DNA from: Blautia sp.
GTDB lineage: Bacteria; Bacillota; Clostridia; Lachnospirales; Lachnospiraceae
DNA length: 49,964 bases
Assembly (NCBI GenBank): GCA_017475035.1
Contig: JAFVGK010000199.1
Coordinates: 1 to 49,964 of the forward strand
Direction of reading: 5' to 3'
Shown: in pieces, positions 42,329 to 49,964 of the stretch
How the letters are laid out: every line of letters begins with the position of its first letter
Position numbering within the stretch: position 1 is the stretch's first letter
Translations under genes and position numbers: made by a program
The notes under the pieces: generated by a model
Seen by the model: the letters and a program-made list of their open reading frames with translations, nothing else
The model's database searches: none
What the model was told of the DNA's origin: nothing

Positions 42329-43171
42329 ATGGAAACTGGTATTTATAATGCTCAGCTGGAGATTGTCAGCCCGGAAGGAAACGCGGATTCACCCGGCACG
42401 GTTCTGATCTTTCCCGGAGGAGGCTACAGCCATCTTTCTGACAGGGAAGCCATGCCGGTGGCACGGTTCTTCACGTCCGGCGGCATCCGGGCTGCGATTC
42501 TGACTTACGATGTAGAGACGGAGGTTTTGGGAACGCGGCCTTTGGAGCAGGCAGCCTGGGCAGTGGGACGACTCCGCCGGCTGTACCCCGGGGAGCCGGT
42601 AACCGTGCTTGGATTCTCCGCCGGAGCACATTGTGCCGCAAGCCTTGGCGTTCACTGGCGCGGGATGGACTGGAACGGCAGATATGTTTTTGACGCTGTA
42701 CGGCGGATGCTCACGGAAACAGACTCCGGGACGGAACTGGCTCAGACTGCCTTCCGGCCGGACGCAATGATTCTTGCTTATCCGGTGATCACTTCAGGTT
42801 CCTATGCCCATATGGAAAGTATTGAGAGACTGATCGGCAGAAAAGGCCAATGGATACAGAATAAGACGGAATATAAAAAAGCTCTTGAGTGGACCAGCCT
42901 GGAGACACAGGCTGACAATCTGACCCCCAGGACTTTTATATGGCATACGGAGTCGGACCGTGATGTACCGGTGGAAAACAGCCTGATGCTGATGAAAAGC
43001 CTGCATAAGGCAAAGGTACCGGTAGAACTGCATATTTACCCGGAGGGAGTCCATGGTCTGTCTCTTGCCACAAAAGAAGTGGAACAGCCGGAAAAGGAAC
43101 GGTATGCCGACGCGCATATCGCCACCTGGGCAGGGCTGGCTTTGGACTGGTATCGGAGATATGTACAGTGA
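42329..43171 (+). CDS. Alpha/beta-hydrolase, acetyl-esterase-like
   Basis: A 280-residue serine esterase of the BD-FAE/acetyl xylan esterase-like group. The oxyanion loop is FPGGGYSHLSDRE (residues 28-40), the nucleophile elbow is GFSAGAHCAASLG near 94, the catalytic acid is probably in TESDRDVP near 211, and the catalytic His is in EGVHGLSL near 240. It has no signal peptide, so it is intracellular and may deacetylate imported oligosaccharides. The ribosome site AAGGAGGAG is part of an R1 repeat. A RidA gene follows by 24 bases. Confidence 0.87.
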   Translation: METGIYNAQLEIVSPEGNADSPGTVLIFPGGGYSHLSDREAMPVARFFTSGGIRAAILTYDVETEVLGTRPLEQAAWAVGRLRRLYPGEPVTVLGFSAGAHCAASLGVHWRGMDWNGRYVFDAVRRMLTETDSGTELAQTAFRPDAMILAYPVITSGSYAHMESIERLIGRKGQWIQNKTEYKKALEWTSLETQADNLTPRTFIWHTESDRDVPVENSLMLMKSLHKAKVPVELHIYPEGVHGLSLATKEVEQPEKERYADAHIATWAGLALDWYRRYVQ

Positions 43172-43195
43172 TTTTTAAAAAAGAGGAGGTTTCTT

Positions 43196-43573
43196 ATGAA
43201 CAAAGCAGTACATACAGATAACGCGCCGGCGGCGATCGGCCCCTACTCACAGGCAGTCATTGCCGGCAATACCATTTATGTTTCCGGCCAGCTGCCGATT
43301 GATCCGCAGACCGGCGCTTTTGCCGGTGAGGATATCAAAAGCCAGACCAGGCAGAGCCTTACCAATATCAAAAACATTCTGGAGGAAGCCGGCGCAGCTA
43401 TGAGCGATGTGGTAAAGACCACCGTGCTTCTTGCGGATATCAAGGACTTTGCTGCCATGAACGAAGTATACGCGGAGTTTTTCTCAGAGCCTTATCCTGC
43501 GAGAGCAGCCTTTGCGGTAGTGAGCGTACCCAAAGGAGCAAAGCTGGAGATCGAGTGCGTAGCGGTGAAATAA
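43196..43573 (+). CDS. RidA/YjgF-family deaminase
   Basis: A 125-residue RidA-family protein, which hydrolyses reactive enamine/imine intermediates made by PLP enzymes and so protects metabolism. Family motifs are AIGPYSQAV at residues 17-25, VSGQLPIDPQTG, and the C-terminal arginine segment YPARAAFAVVSVPKGAKLEIECVAV. Length is standard and the ribosome site AAGAGGAGG is strong. It probably shares a transcript with the esterase. Confidence 0.96.
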   Translation: MNKAVHTDNAPAAIGPYSQAVIAGNTIYVSGQLPIDPQTGAFAGEDIKSQTRQSLTNIKNILEEAGAAMSDVVKTTVLLADIKDFAAMNEVYAEFFSEPYPARAAFAVVSVPKGAKLEIECVAVK

Positions 43574-43582
43574 GTAAATTAG

Positions 43583-43670
43583 CCCACGGCTGCGTTTTTT
43601 TGCAGGCGTGGCAGCAGAATAGTCATCCGTGATCATTGAGTCAACCTGCAATACTTCGTTTTGGGAGGAG
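43583..43670 (+). repeat. Dispersed repeat family R1, full copy with Shine-Dalgarno
   Basis: 88 bp; five substitutions and one indel separate it from 15207-15293 on the other strand. It starts ten bases after the RidA stop and ends in CTTCGTTTTGGGAGGAG, the ribosome site of the diguanylate cyclase gene. Confidence 0.9.
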
Positions 43671-43678
43671 GAGAGCGA

Positions 43679-44479
43679 TTGGATACCCGGGAAATCATCA
43701 GAAAGTTTATCCAGGAGGATATCGGCGGAATTATGATCACGGATGCTTCCGGAAAGGTCATTTACGCCGATGCGGAGGCTTCACAGCTGGATCCGAGAGG
43801 CAGCAACTGGGCAATTGCCTGTCCTCGTCCCCAAAAGGGACAAAGGGCGGTGGCATGGGATCTGGTGGATTCTGTCAATGAAAAAACTTATATGGTGCTC
43901 ACGTCTACGTTTGAAGAGGAAGGTGAACTGAAACAGATTCATCACTTTACCGATATCACGATTTATACGGATATTTACAGAAACATCTCCGAATATACCA
44001 GTACCCTGAAACAGGAGAAGGAACACGATCATATGACCGGCCTGTTTAATAAAGGGAAATTTATGGAATGGAAACGGACGCTCTTCCGGAATTGCGACAC
44101 GATCACTATTTTTAATCTGGATGTGAATAACCTGAAATACACAAATGACACTTATGGTCATGAAACCGGGGACAGGCTGATCAAAAAAGCAGCGGAAAGC
44201 CTGCACCGGGTAAGCGCCCGGAATGTGATGGGATTCCGCATGGGAGGAGACGAATTTCTCCTGGTAGGGCTCCATCTGAGCCGGGAGGAGGCGGAAAGCC
44301 TTTATGTCAGGTGGAAAAAAGCTCTGTGTGATCTGAATCAGGCGGAAAACGATATCGTCTGCAGTATGGCCTGCGGCAGAGTATTTGGTGAAAAAGACTG
44401 TGATCTGGACATGCTTCTGAGTCTGGCGGATCAACGGATGTATGAGGATAAAAACAGGATAAAGGCAGAAAACAGCTGA
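43679..44479 (+). CDS. GGDEF-domain diguanylate cyclase
   Basis: A 266-residue protein. Residues about 1-95 are a PAS-like sensor domain (GGIMITDASGKVIYAD and TDITIYTDIY), then a short coiled linker, then a GGDEF domain with HDHMTGLFN, the intact active-site GGDEF at 189-193 and the substrate-binding NDTYGHETGDRLI. The usual inhibitory RxxD site before GGDEF is absent. It should make cyclic di-GMP from two GTP. The start is TTG at 43679, behind GGGAGGAGG supplied by an R1 repeat; no ATG fits. Confidence 0.88.
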   Translation: MDTREIIRKFIQEDIGGIMITDASGKVIYADAEASQLDPRGSNWAIACPRPQKGQRAVAWDLVDSVNEKTYMVLTSTFEEEGELKQIHHFTDITIYTDIYRNISEYTSTLKQEKEHDHMTGLFNKGKFMEWKRTLFRNCDTITIFNLDVNNLKYTNDTYGHETGDRLIKKAAESLHRVSARNVMGFRMGGDEFLLVGLHLSREEAESLYVRWKKALCDLNQAENDIVCSMACGRVFGEKDCDLDMLLSLADQRMYEDKNRIKAENS

Positions 44480-44500
44480 TTGTCATAAGGCGAGAAGGCG

Positions 44501-44544
44501 AAGCCGGGAGCCACTGTAAACTTGCTTACAGTGGCTCCCGGCTT
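44501..44544. terminator. Terminator behind the diguanylate cyclase gene
   Basis: Perfect 19-bp arms (44501-44519, 44526-44544) around a 6-base loop, with a short T run. Confidence 0.9.
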
Positions 44545-44620
44545 TATATCACTTATTGAGTAAAACGGTCAAATACCGCCTGTCATACTTGGACGATTTC
44601 GGTAAAATGACCATGCCATC

Positions 44621-44649
44621 TTGACATTTTCGTGGGAATGATCTATTCT
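44621..44649 (+). promoter_or_regulatory. Promoter of the sugar ABC operon
   Basis: Consensus TTGACA (44621-44626) and TATTCT (44644-44649) with a 17-base spacer, about 75 bases upstream of the first gene. No operator palindrome was recognised. Confidence 0.7.
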
Positions 44650-44724
44650 AAGATCAGGATACAGTTGGTACTTCTGATATTTGAAAGAGCGTACCATAAC
44701 AGCCAAGAAAGAGGATGATGCGCA

Positions 44725-46236
44725 ATGGATGAAATCAAACTGAGAGTGGAAGGCGTAGAAAAGTCCTTTCCCGGAGTGAAAGCATTGTCAAACATCAGTT
44801 TTGCCGTGCGCAAGGGTACCGTTCATGCCCTTTGCGGGGAAAACGGGGCTGGAAAATCCACCTTGATGAAGGTATTGACCGGCTTGTATAAAGCTGATGC
44901 CGGACAGATCTATGTGGATGAAAAGCCTGTAGAGATTAAAAACCCGATTCAGGCAAGGGAGTATGGCATTTCCATGATCGCTCAGGAGCTGAACTATGTT
45001 TCTGAGCTATCCGTGGAGGAAAACCTGTTCATGGGCAGACTCCCGGTCAACCGGTTCGGAGCCGTTGACTGGCGCAGGGTCAGGAGAGAAGCGATTCGTT
45101 TCCTGAAGGAGGAGCATTTAAGCTATGCTCCGGATCAAAAGCTGAAGACATTGACGGTTTCGGATATACAGATGCTGGAAATTATCAAGGCCATTACAAA
45201 CAATGCCCAGATTGTGCTGATGGACGAACCGACCTCTTCCATTTCAGAACGTGAAGTAAAGCTGCTGTTTGAGAAGATTCATGAACTGAAGGAAAAAGGG
45301 GTCAGCATCGTCTACATTTCGCATAAAATGGATGAGGTCTTCCGGATTGCGGATGATATCACAGTGATCCGGGACGGGGAAGTTGTCTCCACTGACCGGG
45401 CGGAGGATCTGGACATTGATACGGTCATTGCCCGTATGGTCGGACGCAAGATGGAAAATGTCTATCCGAAGGAAACGGTTCCTTTGGGTGAAACAGTTTT
45501 TGAAGTCAGGGACTTCCGGGCAAAGGGGATCTTTGACAATATCAGTTTTCATGCCGGGAAAGGCGAGATTGTCGGCTTTGCAGGCCTTGTTGGCGCAGGC
45601 AGGACGGAAGTTATGCGATCGGTTTTCGGCCTGGATCATAAAGACGGCGGCAAGGTACTGATTGATGGGCGGGAGGTTGTCATCAAAAGCCCTGAGGATG
45701 CTATTAAAAAAGGCCTGATCATGCTTTCCGAGGACCGTAAGGAATATGGCATCGTCCCGGTTCGTTCCGTAACGGAAAATGCCAGCCTTGCTTCCCTGCA
45801 GAATTTTATCTATGGAGGCTTTGCGCATCGGCGGAAAGAACGGGAGAGCGTAAAAGAAATCTTTGAAAAAATGAGTGTTAAGACTCCGACTCTGGATACT
45901 CTGATTTCCTCTCTTTCCGGCGGAAATGCCCAGAAGGTTCTGCTCGCCAGGTGGATGCTTTGCCAACCGGAGATTATGATACTGGATGAACCGACCAGAG
46001 GTATTGATGTCGGTGCCAAATTTGAGATCTACAAGCTGATGACGGATATGGTAAAGGAAGGAAAAACCATCATTATGGTTTCTTCGGAGCTTCCGGAGCT
46101 GATCGGTATGTGCGACCGTATTTATGTCATGTGCCAGGGCCTGATTACAGGCTGCCTCGAGCGGGAGGAATTTACGCAGGAGCGGATTATGATGCTGGCA
46201 ACAGGCTTGCTGGAAAATGCGCAGAAAGGGGCATGA
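44725..46236 (+). CDS. Sugar ABC transporter ATP-binding protein (RbsA/MglA-type)
   Basis: A 503-residue protein with two fused ABC ATPase domains. Domain 1 has Walker A GENGAGKST near residue 39 and Walker B IVLMDEPTSS near 160. Domain 2 has the usual degenerate Walker A (GLVGAGRTEV), signature LSGGNAQKVLLARWM and Walker B IMILDEPTRGIDVGA. This layout defines the CUT2 class that imports ribose, xylose, galactose, inositol or polyols. The start follows AAGAAAGAGGATG. It overlaps or abuts the permease start. Confidence 0.95.
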   Translation: MDEIKLRVEGVEKSFPGVKALSNISFAVRKGTVHALCGENGAGKSTLMKVLTGLYKADAGQIYVDEKPVEIKNPIQAREYGISMIAQELNYVSELSVEENLFMGRLPVNRFGAVDWRRVRREAIRFLKEEHLSYAPDQKLKTLTVSDIQMLEIIKAITNNAQIVLMDEPTSSISEREVKLLFEKIHELKEKGVSIVYISHKMDEVFRIADDITVIRDGEVVSTDRAEDLDIDTVIARMVGRKMENVYPKETVPLGETVFEVRDFRAKGIFDNISFHAGKGEIVGFAGLVGAGRTEVMRSVFGLDHKDGGKVLIDGREVVIKSPEDAIKKGLIMLSEDRKEYGIVPVRSVTENASLASLQNFIYGGFAHRRKERESVKEIFEKMSVKTPTLDTLISSLSGGNAQKVLLARWMLCQPEIMILDEPTRGIDVGAKFEIYKLMTDMVKEGKTIIMVSSELPELIGMCDRIYVMCQGLITGCLEREEFTQERIMMLATGLLENAQKGA

Positions 46237-46238
46237 GG

Positions 46239-47222
46239 ATGAAGAATACAAAACTGTCCGGAACCTTTCAGAGGTTCTCGATCTTTATCGTATTGATTGT
46301 GATGTTTGTGGCCTGCAGCATATTGAGCCCCTACTTCATGACCACAAATAACCTGATGAACGTAGCCAGGCAGCTTTGTGTCGGCATTCTGCTGGCATAC
46401 GCGGAAATGATCCTGATCGTCAGCGGCTTTCTGGATCTGTCCATCGGCTCCGTCCTTGCTCTGGCAGGCGTCCTGTCAGTGTCCTGCTATAAATCCACGA
46501 AATCCATGCTGCTGGCACTTCTGGTCGCTTTTGCGGTAGGAGTAGCCTGCAACCTGGTCAACGCAGTCTTTGTGGCTTACTTTGACGTACCGGCATTCAT
46601 CGCAACGCTTGGCATGCAGCAGATTGCCAGGGGCATTGCGCTGTACTATACGGGAGGCGCCAATATCCTGCAGTTAGGTAAATTTGTAAAGCTTGGCCAG
46701 GGTATGGCTGGTCCGATTCCTATTCCCGTAATAATTGTTTTCGGCATTACCATTGTCGTCTGGTATATCTTTAACCATACGCGATATGGCCGAAGCCTGT
46801 ACGCCATCGGCGGCAACAGGAAAGCGGCTGAGGCAAGCGGCATCAATGCCAGAAAGAGCATCGTGATTTCCTATGTGATCTGCGGTCTGCTTGCCGGTCT
46901 GGCAGGAGCGATCTTTATGGCGAGAAATAATTCCGGTATTCCGAACGGTGCCGTGGGATATGAAATGACAGGCCTGACAGCAGCCATCGTCGGCGGAACT
47001 TCCTTCTCCGGCGGAATCGGAACGGTTACCGGTACAGTAGCCGGTGCTTTCATCATTGGCTTTCTGGAAAATATCATGAACCTGATTGGCGTCAATTCCT
47101 ATATCCAGAACATTATCGAGGGCGCGATCATTGTCCTCGCTGTTGCCTTTGATATCAGGAGCAAGAACCGCAAGACAACCAAACAGATCATGGCAGTGAA
47201 GGATGACGCCTCCAAAGCCTGA
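46239..47222 (+). CDS. Sugar ABC transporter permease (RbsC-type)
   Basis: A 327-residue permease of the CUT2 class with about nine or ten membrane segments. Family segments are MILIVSGFLDLSIGSV, FIATLGMQQIARGIALYYTGG, YAIGGNRKAAEASGIN (the ATPase-coupling loop) and FSGGIGTVTGTVAGAFIIG. ATG at 46239 has AAGGGG at the right distance; an ATG at 46233 overlapping the previous stop is also possible and adds two residues. Confidence 0.95.
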   Translation: MKNTKLSGTFQRFSIFIVLIVMFVACSILSPYFMTTNNLMNVARQLCVGILLAYAEMILIVSGFLDLSIGSVLALAGVLSVSCYKSTKSMLLALLVAFAVGVACNLVNAVFVAYFDVPAFIATLGMQQIARGIALYYTGGANILQLGKFVKLGQGMAGPIPIPVIIVFGITIVVWYIFNHTRYGRSLYAIGGNRKAAEASGINARKSIVISYVICGLLAGLAGAIFMARNNSGIPNGAVGYEMTGLTAAIVGGTSFSGGIGTVTGTVAGAFIIGFLENIMNLIGVNSYIQNIIEGAIIVLAVAFDIRSKNRKTTKQIMAVKDDASKA

Positions 47223-47469
47223 GAAAAGAGGGCGGGTGTATATCCAGGGATTCGCCGCCGGATGGGACAGCGTGCCAGGTGTACATCCAAAGCGGCAAAG
47301 GATCAGAACGAAGGCGTTCTGTCCGCAGCAAAGCTGATTTATGAACAGAAGATCGCCGAAGCAGAAACGTTTTTGTATTTGATCTGATGTTCATGGAATC
47401 ATAGAGAAACCCTAAGAAACCCATCGTACAAAGGATTCATTATTGTTTTTCAAAGAAAGGAAAATCACC
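47223..47469. other. Gap with possible coding remnant
   Basis: No intact gene. A stretch at about 47300-47385 reads as coding-like sequence (EGVLSAAKLIYEQKIAEAE) ending in a stop, without a start or ribosome site. It could be chance or the decayed end of a gene. Confidence 0.3.
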
Positions 47470-48510
47470 ATGAAGAATTGGAAAGTATTGGCTGCATCCG
47501 TTCTTGCGGCTGCTATGGTCGCAGGCTCCACAACTGCTATGGCTGCTGATACCTATCGTGTTTGCTTTGTTGCCCGCGCAAGCGCGGATACATTTGCCGC
47601 GTGGCTGACAAGCGAAATGAAGAAGGCAGCAGAGGAATATGATGACATCGAGCTTACCTGCGTCAGCGGCGAAGCGGATGATGCCCAGATGGCACAGCAG
47701 CTCGAAGATTGCATCACCAAGAAGTATGACTATGTTATCGTTCAGTCCAACAACAACGCGGCTCAGGCTCCGTATGTAAAGGCTATTGCTGATGCCGGCA
47801 TTCCGGTTGTCACGACAAACCCGACCACGCATCAGTCAGACCTTGACGGTGAGACCGGTGATCCGGAGGTTGACAATGCCGTTATGGCAGGCACCGGCAC
47901 CGTCGACGCAGATCCTGTCGCACAGGCAGCAGTAGGCGCGCAGCGCGCGGTTGAGGAAGTTCCGGAGAACGCCAACGTTGTTGTTTTCCGTGGACCGTCC
48001 GGAAACTATCATGCAGAGAAGCGTCGTGAAGCATGGGATACCTATTTCTTCGATGTCCGTACAGATGTCAACATCCTGTATGAGGATTATGCAAACTGGA
48101 ACAATGACGAAGCCATGGCTCTGATGGAGACATGGGTACAGGGCGGCACCCATATCGACGCCATCATTTCCATGAACGACAACATGGCAGCAGGCGCGAT
48201 CGAGGCTGTCAGAAACAACACAGACTACATCGCGGAAGACGGCACACCGAGCTTCCTGGCTTATGGCGTAGACGGCACCGCACAGGGCTGCCTGCTCATC
48301 AAGGAAGGCCTCCTGACCGCTACCGCGCTTCAGGATGCAGGCGAGATCGCACAGCTGAACATGAGCTATGCAGAGAAGGTTCTCAATGGTGAGATGGACT
48401 ACACAGAGGTCAATGACTATGTAGACGCTCCGGAGATCAATGCAGATAACGTAGACGAATTCATCCAGATCTATGTCGCCAACGGCGAGATTTCTGAGGA
48501 TGAGCTTTAA
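47470..48510 (+). CDS. Sugar ABC transporter substrate-binding protein (RbsB-type)
   Basis: A 346-residue periplasmic-binding-protein-like receptor of the CUT2 class. Residues 1-25 are a signal peptide ending TAMAAD with no lipobox Cys, as in the DctP protein of this window. Family features are the opening strand RVCFVARASADTFAAW, YDYVIVQSNNNAAQAPYVKAI, the SMNDNMAAGAIEA loop and LAYGVDGTAQGC. An insertion of about 20 residues after GIPVVTTNP is longer than in RbsB. The ATG at 47470 follows AAAGAAAGGA. It is the third gene of the importer and determines its substrate, probably a sugar or polyol. Confidence 0.92.
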   Translation: MKNWKVLAASVLAAAMVAGSTTAMAADTYRVCFVARASADTFAAWLTSEMKKAAEEYDDIELTCVSGEADDAQMAQQLEDCITKKYDYVIVQSNNNAAQAPYVKAIADAGIPVVTTNPTTHQSDLDGETGDPEVDNAVMAGTGTVDADPVAQAAVGAQRAVEEVPENANVVVFRGPSGNYHAEKRREAWDTYFFDVRTDVNILYEDYANWNNDEAMALMETWVQGGTHIDAIISMNDNMAAGAIEAVRNNTDYIAEDGTPSFLAYGVDGTAQGCLLIKEGLLTATALQDAGEIAQLNMSYAEKVLNGEMDYTEVNDYVDAPEINADNVDEFIQIYVANGEISEDEL

Positions 48511-48601
48511 TTCCTACACAAAGACCTGTCGTTTCTCTGATTCACGGTTTTATTGGTGAGAAATCTGAAACAGCGGATTTACCGCCTTTCATGGTTTATT
48601 T

Positions 48602-48642
48602 GGAAATACCGGTTATTACGATGTACGATAGCCGGTATTTCC
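48602..48642 (+). terminator. Hairpin between binding-protein and dehydrogenase genes
   Basis: Perfect 11-bp arms GGAAATACCGG and CCGGTATTTCC with a 19-base loop and no T run. A second hairpin at about 48678-48700 (CCCGGCG with CGTCGGG) is followed by TATTTT. Together they may lower readthrough into the dehydrogenase gene. Confidence 0.55.
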
Positions 48643-48766
48643 GGTACAATTGGTAATGTACGATGGCAGCAGATGCCCGGCGCGGAAACACGTCGGGTAT
48701 TTTGCGATTGAAAAATGATCAGTTCGGTGTTGTCACAGGCATAAAAACGAAAGAGAGGATGATTCA

Positions 48767-49816
48767 ATGAAAGGTACGATGAAAACAGCTGTAATGACCA
48801 AAATCAGATACTGTGAGATCCAGCAGCGTCCGATTCCGGAACCGAAGGATGACGAGGTACTGGTAAAGATCGAAAATGTCGGTGTCTGTGGTTCAGACCT
48901 GCATTACTACGAATCCGGCAGAATCGGAAACTTTATCGTGGAATATCCCTTTGTACTCGGACATGAAGCCGGAGGTACCGTTGTTGAAGTCGGAAAGGAT
49001 GTCAAGCATCTTAAAGTCGGAGACCGTGTAGCTCTCGAGCCGGGCAAAACCTGCGGCAAATGTGAATTCTGCAAATCCGGCAGATACAATCTCTGCCCGG
49101 ATGTCATCTTCTTTGCTACGCCGCCGGTAGATGGCGTATTCCAGGAGTATGTTGCCCATGAAGCAGGACTCTGCTTTAAGATTCCGGAGAATATGACAAC
49201 GGAAGAAGCCGCTCTGATCGAGCCTCTGGCCGTTGGTATGCACGCTGCGATACAGGGAGACGCTCATTTAGGACAGACGGCGGTAGTTACCGGCTCCGGC
49301 TGCATCGGACTGATGTCCCTGCTTTCTCTGAAAGCAAGAGGCGTATCCAAGGTTATCGTCGTCGATGTCATGGATAAACGTCTGGAACAGGCAAAGAAGC
49401 TCGGCGCCGATTATGTCATCAATGGAAAGAACGAAGATACGGTTGCCCGTATCATGGAAATCACCGAAGGGAAAGGCTTTGACCTCGGCATCGAGACAGC
49501 CGGCTCCCAGTTCACAGCAACGCAGCAGATCCAGGCCGCAAAAAAAGGCGCGACCATCGTATTTGTCGGCTACAGCGCTTCCGGAGAAATGACACTGCCG
49601 ATCGGCATGGCACTGGATAAGGAACTGAATTTCAAGACGGTATTCCGTTATCGCAATATATATCCGTTAGCGATTGAAGCCGTAGCCAGCGGAAAGATTG
49701 ATGTCAAAGGCGTCGTCACAGACTACTTCAAGCTTGACGATATCCAGGAAGCACTTACCCGCTGCGTCGAGGACAAGGCGAACATCGTAAAAGGTGTCAT
49801 AAAAGTCGCCGATTGA
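48767..49816 (+). CDS. Zinc-dependent polyol dehydrogenase (sorbitol/xylitol type)
   Basis: A 349-residue medium-chain dehydrogenase of the sorbitol dehydrogenase group. The catalytic zinc Cys lies in VGVCGSDLHYY near residue 41 and the His in GHEAGG near 66. The structural zinc site has four Cys in CGKCEFCKSGRYNLC near 96-110. The NAD-binding Rossmann segment is VVTGSGCIGLMSLL near 173, and Asp in VVDVMDKR suggests NAD preference. The ribosome site GAGAGGA is well spaced. Following a CUT2 importer, it probably oxidises the imported sugar alcohol to a ketose. Confidence 0.92.
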   Translation: MKGTMKTAVMTKIRYCEIQQRPIPEPKDDEVLVKIENVGVCGSDLHYYESGRIGNFIVEYPFVLGHEAGGTVVEVGKDVKHLKVGDRVALEPGKTCGKCEFCKSGRYNLCPDVIFFATPPVDGVFQEYVAHEAGLCFKIPENMTTEEAALIEPLAVGMHAAIQGDAHLGQTAVVTGSGCIGLMSLLSLKARGVSKVIVVDVMDKRLEQAKKLGADYVINGKNEDTVARIMEITEGKGFDLGIETAGSQFTATQQIQAAKKGATIVFVGYSASGEMTLPIGMALDKELNFKTVFRYRNIYPLAIEAVASGKIDVKGVVTDYFKLDDIQEALTRCVEDKANIVKGVIKVAD

Positions 49817-49825
49817 TAATATGAT

Positions 49826-49964
49826 GATTCAGGCGACAAAAGGTCATGCAAAAATGAGCTCGCTCATTTTTGCATGAGATTGGGTCGCCCACAGACACGA
49901 GGAAGTAGCCATTTTGCACTATTTATACTTGACTTTGCAAAACTTTCTGTGCAAAATGAGCGGA
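49826..49964. repeat. Dispersed repeat family R2, right window end
   Basis: The fullest R2 copy visible. Outer arms GGCGAC (49832-49837) and GTCGCC (49884-49889) enclose the perfect 32-base palindrome 49845-49876, followed by the 10-bp inverted pair matching 66-75/105-114. It starts 10 bases after the polyol dehydrogenase stop, so the palindrome can also act as its terminator. Bases 49845-49964 equal 1-120 except for one position, and the copy is cut by the window end. Confidence 0.9.

Noticed and set aside
45244-46251. 335-residue minus-strand frame antisense to the ABC ATPase gene
   Set aside because: A shadow of a clearly identified RbsA-type gene; low-complexity translation with no family pattern.
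1-49964. Window as a complete circular plasmid or phage, based on its terminal repeats
   Set aside because: The repeats differ at one base, the family is dispersed inside the window, and no replication, partition or virion genes are present.
1-49964. CRISPR arrays, tRNA and rRNA genes
   Set aside because: No regularly spaced short repeats and no T-loop-like GTTCGANNC outside coding regions were seen. Repeats R1 to R3 are scattered, not arrayed.

Overview
The window looks like a chromosomal segment of a low-to-medium GC Gram-positive anaerobe, most likely a gut or rumen Clostridia/Lachnospiraceae-type bacterium. This rests on strong purine-rich Shine-Dalgarno sites before nearly every gene, an AgrA/LytTR two-component locus, an OpgB/LtaS-like envelope synthase with YfhO and family-2 glycosyltransferase partners, QueH for queuosine, a flavinylated FMN/FAD reductase, and TRAP plus Rbs-type sugar importers. 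No rRNA, tRNA, phage or plasmid replication genes were seen. Housekeeping genes (argH, maf, queH, uracil permease) argue for chromosome. The species cannot be named from this.

Layout. (1) 290-7389: a LacI-type regulator, two identical 12-bp operators, a promoter, then a YhcH protein, a YiaK-like dehydrogenase, a three-gene TRAP importer and a cyclase-family hydrolase; the order resembles the yiaKLMNO sugar-acid genes of enterobacteria. (2) 7412-7539: a strongly folded RNA ending in a T run. (3) 7558-13253: a ketopantoate-reductase-like enzyme, a decayed flavoprotein fragment, a GntP permease, glycerate 2-kinase and an FMN hydroxy-acid dehydrogenase with an N-terminal cysteine cluster. Regions 1-3 together look like catabolism of a sugar acid or hydroxy acid that drains to 2-phosphoglycerate. 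(4) 13733-16444: a secreted protein with paired operators, a small membrane protein, and a divergent HTH protein / membrane Ser/Thr kinase pair. (5) 16577-22856: a secreted flavoprotein reductase and an AgrA-AgrC type two-component locus. The kinase gene is broken by a 1952-bp insertion sequence (exact 5-bp target duplication) and by an earlier stop codon. (6) 22953-36834: a HemW-like radical SAM protein, envelope polymer and glycosylation genes, a HerA-like ATPase, a frameshifted tcdA, and a membrane glycerophosphodiesterase. (7) 36879-44479: phosphatase, queH, argH, maf, uracil permease, esterase, RidA, diguanylate cyclase. (8) 44725-49816: an Rbs-type ABC importer followed by a polyol dehydrogenase, probably a sugar-alcohol uptake and oxidation operon.

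The most unusual signal is between genes. At least three families of short, hairpin-forming dispersed repeats are present. One family ends in a Shine-Dalgarno sequence and forms the 5' leader and ribosome-binding site of four unrelated genes: the HTH gene, argH, an esterase and a diguanylate cyclase. A second family supplies the first and last 120 bases of the window, which differ at one base. A third is an approximately 63-bp hairpin repeat upstream of the LacI gene and the glycerate kinase, with its right half also present inverted before the DUF2079 gene. All family and function calls come from reading motifs; no database search was run.
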